NCBI GenBank assembly: GCA_002420005.1
Contig: DIHE01000133.1
Span: forward strand, 1-29,355
Direction: 5' to 3'
Source: Holophagales bacterium UBA5704
Lineage (GTDB): Bacteria; Acidobacteriota; Thermoanaerobaculia; Multivoradales; UBA5704
DNA: 29,355 bases
Position 1 is the first letter of the stretch. Every line of letters starts with the position of its first letter. A program made the translations under genes and the position numbers. The notes under the pieces were generated by a model. That model saw nothing but the letters and a program-made list of their open reading frames with translations, did not search any database and was not told where the DNA came from. This document shows, in pieces, positions 1 to 6,472 of this stretch.

Positions 1-152
1 TCCCGCAACCGGTCCACCTCGAGGGTGCCGGAGAGATCGACCAGCAGTTGCCGGACGTAGAGCCCATCCTCCGGCTCGTTCAGGACGTGAAAAAGGATTC
101 CTTCCTGGATCGGCGACAGTCGGTAGATGGCCTCAAGATTTTCCGGCTTCAT
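1..152 (-). CDS. Non-ribosomal peptide synthetase, N-terminal fragment (condensation domain start)
   Basis: Reading the minus strand from the ATG at 152 gives 50 residues before the window ends. They begin MKPENLEAIYRLSPIQEGIL and continue with FHVLNEPEDGLYVRQLLVDL. The LSPIQEGILFH stretch matches the first core motif (C1) of NRPS condensation domains, which join an upstream aminoacyl or acyl donor to the next amino acid on carrier proteins. A protein that starts directly with a condensation domain is usually either a later module in an assembly line or one that accepts a starter acyl group. The start is supported by an AGGAG about 8 nt upstream of the ATG. Everything beyond C1, including the HHxxxDG catalytic motif, lies outside the window, so activity and product cannot be judged. 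Family assignment is good although the fragment is short. Confidence 0.75.
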   Translation of the reverse strand, partial: MKPENLEAIYRLSPIQEGILFHVLNEPEDGLYVRQLLVDLSGTLEVDRLR

Positions 153-317
153 GCAACCCACTCCTGCGCCTACTCTGTCAGACCGGGAGACTTCCTCGCA
201 AACCTGGATGTTTGAAGGAATGGCACGCCCTACCGGGGTTTCGAAGGTGCTCCCCGCGGCCGGCGTTTCTGCTTCCGGGATCAGCCCGCCGGGGCCAGGC
301 GGCGGAAGGTGACGGAT

Positions 318-343
318 CCCCCTCTCCCGCACGGGAGAGGGGG
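318..343 (-). terminator. Strong hairpin downstream of the metalloprotease gene
   Basis: A near-perfect inverted repeat, CCCCCTCTCCCG then CGGGAGAGGGGG with almost no loop, lies about 20 nt past the stop codon of the minus-strand metalloprotease gene. There is no clear T-run after it, so it could act as a Rho-assisted terminator or only as an mRNA-stabilising 3' structure. The remainder of the 153-363 gap shows nothing else apart from the NRPS ribosome-binding region. Confidence 0.5.
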
Positions 344-363
344 GCAAGGGGGGCAAGGGGCGG

Positions 364-2922
364 TCAGAACGCCGAGGTGTCCGCCAGGGTGGCGAGGGAG
401 CCTTGGAGGTTGTGGTACTCGCGGACTTTTCCGGTCTGGGTGTCGGTGACGCGCACCCAGGACTCGACGTTCGAGAGGGCGCCGTAGAAGACCCAGAACT
501 TGCCGTTGATGCCGCGGCCGTCGAGGACCTTCACCACCATCTCGATGTTCGAGGCGGTGAAGTACCAGAGGAAGCCGGTGTTGGTGCTGTCCGAAATCGC
601 GCCCGCTGCGGACTCGGAGCCGCCGTTCTTGAAGCGCGCTTCGACGAGGAAGCGGCCGGCCAGGCAGAGGGCGTTCGCGCTCGTGGCGCACACGCCGGGG
701 GCGCCGTTGCTCTGGGCCAAGGCAGGGGCCGGGGCCGTCGAGGTCAGCTCGCGGACGGGGACGAGGTCGGAGGGATCGTCCCCCGTGCCCTGGAAGGCCT
801 GGGTGTCGGCGAGACCGCGCGTCTGGCCGGAGCGGTTGTGCCAGATCCGCACCTGGCCGGTCTGGACGTCGGTGATCTTGATCCAGTACTCGACATCCGA
901 CAGCGCGCCCGAGAAGACCCAGAAGGAGCCGTTCACGGGGCGGCCGTCGAGGACCTTGACGATCAGCTCGGTGTTCGCGGCGTCGAAGAACCAGACGGTC
1001 GCCGATTCGTCCGACTGCCGGGTCAGCGTGCCGTGGCCCGACTGGGTGGTGGTGCGCCAGTCCACCTCCACCTGGAAGCGGTTGCCGAACAGGCAGACCG
1101 CCGGGCCGGTGGCGGCACAGGCGGGGGCCGCTCCGGTGCCGGTGGTGGCCGCGGCCGTGTTGCTGAAGGCGGAGAACGTGCTGTTCGCCCCGGTGGCCCG
1201 CACCCGGAACTGGTAGGCGGTGCCGGCGGTCAGCCCGCGGACGAGGGCGCTCGTGGCATTCGCAGCCACCGCGGCGCCGATGTCGGTGAAGGCGCCGCCG
1301 GACGCCGAGCGCTCGATGCGGAAGCCGGTCTCTCCGTTCGATCGATCCGTCCAGGTGAGGTGTGCTTCCGTGGCCGAACGGGCGAGGGCCTTCAAGCCGG
1401 TCGGCGCCTCCAGCGTGTTGACCGACGGGGTCTGTATCTGGACGACGTTGCTGTAGCCCGAATTGCCGGAGGCGTTGGAGGCTCGCACCCGGAAGGAGAA
1501 GGTGGTGCCGGGAGCCAGGTTCGCGACACCGGCCTCCTCGGTGTTGGCCGCCAGGGTCTGGATCTCGCTGTAGGAGCCATTCCCGGTCTTGCGCTCCAGG
1601 CGGAAGCTGGTCTCGTCGTTGGCGTTGTCCTGCCATCCCAGGACCACCGACGAGGCGGTCGAGGCCACCACCACCAGATTGGTGGGCGCCTTCGGCCCGG
1701 TATTCGGGTTGCCGCCGCCGGTGCTGTAGAGCGACGCGATGGCCGCCAGGTCGTCTCCATGGAGACGGGCGCCGCGGCCGTCGTTGTGGGCGCGGGCGAA
1801 CATGATGGCTTCCCGGCTCTGCGAGTGGCCGAGCCCCAGGGTGTGGCCGAGCTCGTGGGTGAAGACCTCCTCGGCCGCCGAGATGTTGTTCCCGAAGAAA
1901 CAGCTCGTGCCGTCGTTGGTCACGATGTCCGCTTCGATGCTCTCATGGAAAGGCGTCCCCTTGTAGAGGCGCGTCGCTTCGTTGAACCAGGGGCCTCCGA
2001 TCGCAATCACGCCGCCCGAGCCGCAGTCGAAGGAGCCGGACGAATCGTCGTTCGGGTCGTTGAAGAGGATCGCGTTGACACCGTCGTCCCCCTGAAAGCC
2101 CTGGGACGCCGAGGTGGTGCCGGCATAGCTGTAGCGGATGTTGGTCGCCGCGTCGTTGGTCCAGGTCTGCAGGCCGACGTTGAAGGCCGCGATGGTCTCG
2201 TCGAGACTGAGGCCGGGCTGGCCCCCCGAGTGGACCCGCCAGGACAGGGTCCGCCCCAGGTCGAAGTCGAACCAGCGGATCGCGTTGCCGTCGTCCCAGC
2301 GCAGCAGCGTGAAAGCGTCGATGGCAGGACGGGGTCCGCCGGTCTCGCGCACCAGGTAGTCGCTCTCCCGTACGATGCCGGCACTCCGGTCGGCGATCCA
2401 GTCGGCGAACCGCTCGAAGTCCCGCAGCTCTTCCTGAACCCGGGTGGCGCCCTCCACCACCACCTCGTGCGCCTCGGACAGGTCGCGCAACGCCAGAAAC
2501 GTCCCCTGGAAGGTCCGCAGGTGAAAGGCGCCGAGCATCAAATGCAGGATGCGGAAGGTGCCGTCGTCCGCCGGGTTCAAGAACAACAGGGTGCTCTCCC
2601 CCGGAGCCATCCGGGGAGCCCCCCAGATCTTCAGACCCTGCCCGTCCGGCCGCACACCCCCGGGGACGCGGATCACCAGGGTGCTTCCGGGGACATCGCC
2701 TTTGAGCACCCGCTCCACCTCCACAATGTAGTCGGTGGCCGGCCGGCCACCGAGCGTCGCCGCGGCGCTCTCGACCACCCGGGCGCGGACGATGGTCGCC
2801 GCCTGGTCGGCGAGGACCGCGTCTTCCATGCGCTGATAGGTGGTGGCCCGGGCAGGCCAGGCCAGCAAGGGAAGGACGGCGAGGAAACAGAGGGCCAGGG
2901 AACGACGGGCGGGGTGCTTCAT
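364..2922 (-). CDS. Secreted matrixin-like zinc metalloprotease with two Fn3 domains and a duplicated C-terminal domain
   Basis: The 852-residue product starts with a signal peptide (residues 1-26, charged start, LALCFLAVLPLLAWPARA). Residues 30-200 are an uncharacterised N-terminal region. The protease domain follows at about 205-400. It carries the zinc-binding motif HELGHTLGLGHS (His357, Glu358, His361, His367), with a likely Met-turn at IMFA (373-376), as in metzincins such as matrixins. Two fibronectin type III domains lie at about 411-500 and 505-595 (the SFRVRASNASG-type strand occurs in each). Two related domains of about 110 residues follow at 600-710 and 742-852, both built around IVKVLDGR..NG.FWVF.GALS and ending in ADT.AF. 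The last five residues of the second copy are the protein C-terminus, so the architecture looks complete. Start: ATG with AAGGAG 6 nt upstream. It probably digests extracellular protein. The C-terminal domains may help binding or secretion, but their role is unknown. Confidence 0.88.
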   Translation of the reverse strand: MKHPARRSLALCFLAVLPLLAWPARATTYQRMEDAVLADQAATIVRARVVESAAATLGGRPATDYIVEVERVLKGDVPGSTLVIRVPGGVRPDGQGLKIWGAPRMAPGESTLLFLNPADDGTFRILHLMLGAFHLRTFQGTFLALRDLSEAHEVVVEGATRVQEELRDFERFADWIADRSAGIVRESDYLVRETGGPRPAIDAFTLLRWDDGNAIRWFDFDLGRTLSWRVHSGGQPGLSLDETIAAFNVGLQTWTNDAATNIRYSYAGTTSASQGFQGDDGVNAILFNDPNDDSSGSFDCGSGGVIAIGGPWFNEATRLYKGTPFHESIEADIVTNDGTSCFFGNNISAAEEVFTHELGHTLGLGHSQSREAIMFARAHNDGRGARLHGDDLAAIASLYSTGGGNPNTGPKAPTNLVVVASTASSVVLGWQDNANDETSFRLERKTGNGSYSEIQTLAANTEEAGVANLAPGTTFSFRVRASNASGNSGYSNVVQIQTPSVNTLEAPTGLKALARSATEAHLTWTDRSNGETGFRIERSASGGAFTDIGAAVAANATSALVRGLTAGTAYQFRVRATGANSTFSAFSNTAAATTGTGAAPACAATGPAVCLFGNRFQVEVDWRTTTQSGHGTLTRQSDESATVWFFDAANTELIVKVLDGRPVNGSFWVFSGALSDVEYWIKITDVQTGQVRIWHNRSGQTRGLADTQAFQGTGDDPSDLVPVRELTSTAPAPALAQSNGAPGVCATSANALCLAGRFLVEARFKNGGSESAAGAISDSTNTGFLWYFTASNIEMVVKVLDGRGINGKFWVFYGALSNVESWVRVTDTQTGKVREYHNLQGSLATLADTSAF

Positions 2923-3008
2923 GGATCTCCTTCAGGGCCTGCAAGGCCTTCGGTGCGCGGCGGCGGCCGGCGGAGGCGAGCGGCGCTTCGGAAGCAGGAA
3001 CAGGAAGA

Positions 3009-3038
3009 GGGGGCGGAGGTATTTCACCCTCCGCCCCC
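3009..3038 (-). terminator. Terminator after the fmdB-like gene
   Basis: An 11-bp perfect inverted repeat (GGGGGCGGAGG, 8-nt loop, CCTCCGCCCCC) sits 50 nt past the stop of the zinc-ribbon gene on the minus strand and is followed there by a pyrimidine-rich TCTTCCTGTTCC. It probably ends the DUF4388 and zinc-ribbon transcript before the metalloprotease promoter. Confidence 0.6.
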
Positions 3039-3088
3039 TTGAAAAGCTCGTCTCTGTCCGGTGTCTACGGATGAGGTGGGCGGAGCGT

Positions 3089-3412
3089 CTAGGCGCTTCC
3101 GGACGAGGAGCTCTTGCCCTCGCTCTTCGTCTCCGTTTTGCTCTCGCTTTTCGTTTCGGGCTTGGTCTCGCTCTTGGCCTCGCCACCGGACTCGCCTTTG
3201 GCGTCCGGCAGCTTGGTCGCCGAGCTCTTCCCCTTGCCGGCGTAGTCGGTGACGTACCAGCCGCTCCCCTTGAACTGCACAGCCGGAGCGGACATCAGCT
3301 TCTTGACCTCGGCACCACACGCGGGGCAGGCGGCGAGGGGAGGACCGTCCATCTTCTCCAATCGCTCCGTCCGCTTCCCACAACTCAGACATTCATACTC
3401 ATAGATCGGCAT
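3089..3412 (-). CDS. FmdB-type zinc-ribbon protein with a charged repeat tail
   Basis: A 107-residue product when started at MPIYEYEC. An upstream in-frame codon would add 13 unlikely residues, whereas this ATG has GGAG about 9 nt before it and begins with the family's invariant MPIYEYxC. Cys8, Cys11, Cys29 and Cys32 form two CxxC knuckles of a small zinc ribbon (residues 1-40). The family takes its name from a putative regulator of formamidase/amidase genes, but its real role is unsettled. After residue 60 the sequence becomes a low-complexity tail of Lys/Glu/Ser/Thr repeats (KSETKPETKSESKTETKSEG), longer than in many members and probably disordered. The gene lies 19 nt downstream of the DUF4388 gene, so the two are likely co-transcribed. 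Confidence 0.85.
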   Translation of the reverse strand: MPIYEYECLSCGKRTERLEKMDGPPLAACPACGAEVKKLMSAPAVQFKGSGWYVTDYAGKGKSSATKLPDAKGESGGEAKSETKPETKSESKTETKSEGKSSSSGSA

Positions 3413-3431
3413 TCTTCGACTCCCGTTCCTC

Positions 3432-4244
3432 TTACGTGCTGTACTTGTCACCCGTGGTCTTCAGCCGGATCTTGATCGCGCCGGTCATCTGCTCCTCCCG
3501 GACGAGACGCTCCGGTGCCACCGCCACCGGGCGGATGATCTGGAGCACCTGGAAGGCGTACATCGCCTTGCCGTTCTCGGCGGCGCCGTGCGGCCCCTGG
3601 GTGCAGACCTCGAAGAGGGTCCGCCGGCCGTCGATCAACTGCAGAAGCTTGTACTCGTCGGCATCGAGCGCCAGCTCGATCAGATCCTCGACCCGATAAC
3701 AAGGTTCGAAGACCGTCTCTTTCCGCCCCAGGCGGGCGACCAGGGCCTTGGCGTTGGGGGCCCGCTTGATGCCTTGCAGAATCACCTGCCGCATCGGGAG
3801 CTGGATCTTGATCGCATCCGGCTCCCGGAAGTCCCCGATGCTGAAGATGACTCCGCCATCCTGCCAGTAGAACAGGCTCCAGACGACGGCCTCGATCTGC
3901 TGGCGGATCGCCCGGTAGATCTCGCCGGGCGCCAGGACGCCTTTCTCGATGAGCAGGTGGCCATACCGCCGGTTCGTCCGCTCGCGTTCGGCCATGGTCT
4001 CCGCGAACACCTCGGGCGAAAGGATGCCGGCGCGCTGGAGATAGTTGCCGAGACTGTCCTCGCGATCCGACGAGGAGGCGTGGACCACGTTGCCTTCCTT
4101 GATGTACACCTTCTTCGAGACGCCGTCGCGCACCGCCTCGATGACGCCCGGCACCTGGAACCGGTCGATCGTGGTGAGAATCTCGGGCAAGGCGGTCTGC
4201 GCAAGATCGCCGCGGTACTGAAATGTGTTCTCGACCGTTGTCAC
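3432..4244 (-). CDS. DUF4388 (PATAN-like) domain protein
   Basis: A 270-residue cytoplasmic protein with no signal peptide. Residues 5-110 (GDLAQTALPEILTTIDRFQ, then GVIEAVRDG.SKKVYIKEGNVVHA) match the DUF4388 pattern, in which a short alpha/beta unit is followed by a 'low-expression, low-grade output' type segment with LGNYLQRAGILSPE. Such domains are common in delta-proteobacteria and acidobacteria, often next to response regulators or GTPase systems, and are thought to be protein-interaction modules. The second half is helical, with a winged-helix-like stretch (EDLIELALDADEYKLLQLIDG) typical of these proteins. I chose the GTG at 4244 because GGAGG lies 7 nt before it; the TTG at 4250 would be only 1 nt from that site. 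It is the first gene of a transcript with the zinc-ribbon gene and diverges from moeA. Precise function unknown. Confidence 0.8.
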   Translation of the reverse strand: MTTVENTFQYRGDLAQTALPEILTTIDRFQVPGVIEAVRDGVSKKVYIKEGNVVHASSSDREDSLGNYLQRAGILSPEVFAETMAERERTNRRYGHLLIEKGVLAPGEIYRAIRQQIEAVVWSLFYWQDGGVIFSIGDFREPDAIKIQLPMRQVILQGIKRAPNAKALVARLGRKETVFEPCYRVEDLIELALDADEYKLLQLIDGRRTLFEVCTQGPHGAAENGKAMYAFQVLQIIRPVAVAPERLVREEQMTGAIKIRLKTTGDKYST

Positions 4245-4295
4245 GGGCAAGCCTCCGTCGTTGGGAGCCCAGCCTTGGGGGAAAAATTCGTGCGG

Positions 4296-4301
4296 AGTAT
4301 A
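4296..4301 (-). promoter_or_regulatory. Candidate -10 element for the DUF4388 transcript
   Basis: Reading the minus strand, TATACT lies in the only AT-rich part of the 106-bp divergent gap, about 52 nt before the chosen GTG. No good -35 hexamer is seen at 16-18 nt. The same AT-rich patch could also serve moeA on the plus strand. Confidence 0.3.
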
Positions 4302-4350
4302 TCATGTGCGTCTTTTGACGATTCGGTGACGGTTCCGGAGGTTCCACCGC

Positions 4351-5538
4351 ATGCTCCACCCTGACGAAGCCTGGTCCCGCATCGCCGCCCTCTGCGTCCC
4401 GCGGGGAGAGGAATGGATCGCCCGCCGCGCCGCCCGCGGCCGGGTGCTGGCCCGGGCGCTCACCGCCACCGTGGACGTGCCGGCGGCGGACGTCTCGGCG
4501 ATGGACGGCTACGCCCTGACCGGGCCGGTACGGGCCGGGGAGAGCCGGCCGGTCGCGGCGATGATCCCGGCCGGCGCGGCGCCGGGCTACCGGTTGGAGC
4601 CTCCGGCGGTGGTGCGCATCATGACCGGTGCACCGGTGCCTCTCGGAGCCGACCGCGTGATCCCGGTGGAGGCCACCGACGGCGGGCGCGAGACGGTGGT
4701 CTTCCATGCCCAGGCCGGGCCGGGGGACCACATCCGCCGCCGCGGCGAGATCCTCGCCGCCGGGGCGCCGCTCCTTCCGGCGGGCGCCCTGCTCACCCCG
4801 GGCGCCTTGTCGCTCCTCGCCACCCACGGCCTCGCGGAGCTGCCGGTGGTCCGCGCCCCCGGCGTGGCCGTGCTCACCACCGGCGACGAGGTGGTACCGC
4901 CGGAGACCGTCCCGGCGCCCGGGCAGCTCCGCGACTCCCACACCGACTTCCTGCTCGCCGCCGGAGCGTCCCTCGGCCTCTCCTTCACCTCGCTGGGGAT
5001 CGCGCCGGATCGGGTCGAGGTGCTGCGGGAGAAAGTCCGGGAGGGGCTTCGCGCGGACGTCCTCCTGCTGTGCGGCGGTGTGTCCATGGGAGAGCTGGAC
5101 CTGGTGGAAGGGGTCTTCGCAGACCTCGGCTGTACGATCCACTTCGACGCGGTGGCCATCCAGCCGGGCAAGCCGTTCGTCTTCGCCACCCATGCCGGCG
5201 GTCTGGTGTTCGGGCTGCCGGGCAATCCCGCCTCGGTGATGGTGAGCTTCCAGCTGTTCGTCCGCCCGGCGCTGCGCCGGCTGATGGGGTTTTCAGACGG
5301 CTGGTGGAGCGCTGCCCTGCACGGTGTCCTCACCCGCCCCGTCCCCGCCGCCGGCCCGCGCGACCGCTTCTCCGCGGCGGAGGTGGAGGCGCGCGACGGC
5401 GTGCTCCACGTCACGCCGTATCCGCCGAAGGGCTCGCACGATCTCGCCGCCTATGCCCATGGCACCGGGCTCGTCCGCCGGCGTGCCGGAACGCCGCCGG
5501 GGGAGGTGGGGGGACCCTGTGAGGTGCTGGTTCTGTAG
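4351..5538 (+). CDS. moeA: Molybdopterin molybdotransferase
   Basis: A 395-residue product, the usual MoeA length. MoeA takes adenylylated molybdopterin and molybdate and inserts the metal to give molybdenum cofactor in the cytosol. Visible signatures are SAMDGYA (49-55), RIMTGAPVP (89-97), LTTGDE (175-180), CGGVSMGELD (241-250, with the Asp and Glu expected in the active site), PGKP (272-275) and GLPGNPAS (288-295). The C-terminal domain IV is present. Start: ATG with GGAGG 11 nt upstream. The gene stands alone: no other cofactor gene (moaA, moaC, mogA, moeB) is within the window, so the rest of the pathway and the client oxidoreductase must be elsewhere. Confidence 0.95.
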   Translation: MLHPDEAWSRIAALCVPRGEEWIARRAARGRVLARALTATVDVPAADVSAMDGYALTGPVRAGESRPVAAMIPAGAAPGYRLEPPAVVRIMTGAPVPLGADRVIPVEATDGGRETVVFHAQAGPGDHIRRRGEILAAGAPLLPAGALLTPGALSLLATHGLAELPVVRAPGVAVLTTGDEVVPPETVPAPGQLRDSHTDFLLAAGASLGLSFTSLGIAPDRVEVLREKVREGLRADVLLLCGGVSMGELDLVEGVFADLGCTIHFDAVAIQPGKPFVFATHAGGLVFGLPGNPASVMVSFQLFVRPALRRLMGFSDGWWSAALHGVLTRPVPAAGPRDRFSAAEVEARDGVLHVTPYPPKGSHDLAAYAHGTGLVRRRAGTPPGEVGGPCEVLVL

Positions 5539-5541
5539 AGA

Positions 5542-5559
5542 GCGCCCGACCTCGGGCGC
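5542..5559 (+). terminator. Hairpin just after moeA
   Basis: GCGCCCGA and TCGGGCGC are perfect 8-bp arms around a 2-nt loop, starting 3 nt after the moeA stop; flanking AGAG/CTCT may extend the stem. No T-run follows. It sits between convergent genes and probably limits read-through into the 83-aa gene. Confidence 0.5.
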
Positions 5560-5578
5560 AGCCGGCTCTCCGCGGAAG

Positions 5579-5603
5579 GGCTTCCCCGGGAGGAAGGGAA
5601 GCC
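5579..5603 (-). terminator. Hairpin after the 83-aa gene
   Basis: GGCTTCCC and GGGAAGCC are perfect 8-bp arms with a 9-nt loop, 8 nt beyond the stop of the minus-strand small gene, followed on that strand by CTTCC. With the preceding hairpin it makes a back-to-back pair between convergent genes. Confidence 0.5.
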
Positions 5604-5611
5604 GGCCCGGC

Positions 5612-5863
5612 TCAGCCTTCCCGCGGGTCCAGGAGCGGCTGCAAGGCGGCGATCACCGCGTTCAGGTGGTCGTTCTGGACGCACTCGATCGTCGTGCGGG
5701 CCTTGAAAGAGAAGTCGGGGTCTTCCTCGCCGGCCAGCATCGCATCTTCCTGCGGTGACACCGGCAAGCTCGCGTGCAGCGCCATCAAGTTCTGCCCGGC
5801 CGCGGCGAGCAGGGCGAGGATCTCGCGCAATCGCGCTTCGGTCACGGTCTGCAGATCGGTCAT
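5612..5863 (-). CDS. Small hypothetical helical protein (83 aa)
   Basis: The product, starting MTDLQTVTEARLREILALLA, is 83 residues, acidic and mostly helical. It has no signal peptide, membrane segment or family that I recognise; one Cys sits in a TIECVQNDHLNAVI stretch near the C-terminus. The ATG at 5863 has AAAGGAAG about 7 nt upstream. A second possible start exists: a GTG at 5938, in the same frame, has GAGGAGGAG 7 nt before it and would give 108 residues, with the extra 25 residues spanning a strong terminator-like hairpin. I prefer the ATG because the extension is proline/arginine-rich and unlike the rest of the protein. Function unknown. Confidence 0.6.
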   Translation of the reverse strand: MTDLQTVTEARLREILALLAAAGQNLMALHASLPVSPQEDAMLAGEEDPDFSFKARTTIECVQNDHLNAVIAALQPLLDPREG

Positions 5864-5878
5864 CTCTCTTCCTTTCTG

Positions 5879-5922
5879 AAAAAGGCCCGCCCGGGTGGAG
5901 GGAACCGACGCCCCGGGCGGGC
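5879..5922 (-). terminator. Intrinsic terminator or attenuator directly upstream of the 83-aa gene
   Basis: On the minus strand GCCCGCCCGGG and CCCGGGCGGGC form a perfect 11-bp stem with a 16-nt loop, followed at once by C then TTTTT. This is the most classical intrinsic terminator in the window. The T-run ends only 15 nt before the ATG at 5863, leaving no space for a promoter between them. It could end the transcript of the damaged gene at 5984-6261, or sit in the leader of the 83-aa gene as an attenuator. Confidence 0.7.
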
Positions 5923-5983
5923 GGACGTACTGCAACACAAGGCGACTCCTCCTCAGAGAGCCGGCAACGCGGCACCGGGCCTC

Positions 5984-6261
5984 TCAATGGGTCTCCTCGG
6001 CACCGGGCGCCTCGGCCGGCGCCGGCCAGTGCACCCGGAAGGGGATCGGCCGCAGGCCGGCCGGCTGGGCCAGGCGGGCGAAGGTGCGCAGCTGGCTGGC
6101 GGCCGCCGCCGCGAGGCCGGCAGGCCCGGGTCGGCCAGCAGGCGCACGGCCTCCAGGGCCGGCTCGATCACCGACTCCCACGCTTCCTCGGTCGCGGTGC
6201 TCCCCAGCTCGGCGGTGACCCTTTGAAGGTCCAGCGCCTGCCGGCCGGGTGTCCGGCTCAT
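5984..6261 (-). pseudogene. Small hypothetical gene with an apparent one-base frameshift
   Basis: The minus strand from the ATG at 6261 reads like a normal acidic helical protein (MSRTPGRQALDLQRVTAELG through EPALEAVRLLADPGLP). Near 6114-6122 the frame turns into Arg/Pro-rich nonsense. A neighbouring frame carries on sensibly from the same point, with GLAAAAASQLRTFARLAQPA and a stop at 5984. A single missing base in the GC-rich stretch CTGCCGGCCTCGCGG would join the two parts into a protein of about 92 residues. Either the gene is broken or the assembly has an indel. The best upstream Shine-Dalgarno candidate is about 20 nt from the ATG, so the start is uncertain. No family recognised. Confidence 0.45.
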
Positions 6262-6472
6262 GCCGCGTGGCGGGCACTCGCCTTCCCTGCTGTCTTGGCC
6301 GTTGCTTTACGCTCTTCATGATGGGAAAGCGTAGGGATGACAGTGCTACACTTCCACCTGTATCCAGGGCCGCTTTTTCGCTCCGGGCACTCTCCTTTCC
6401 TTTCTTGTCACGCCGGGTCGCCGTGAAGCACTTCTGTTGGTACAGGCCGCCTCGTTTCCGTGGAGGAAGGGT

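Noticed and set aside
403..3042. Plus-strand open frame of 879 residues opposite the metalloprotease
   Set aside because: The minus frame has HELGHTLGLGH, Fn3 and a signal peptide; the plus frame has no such support.
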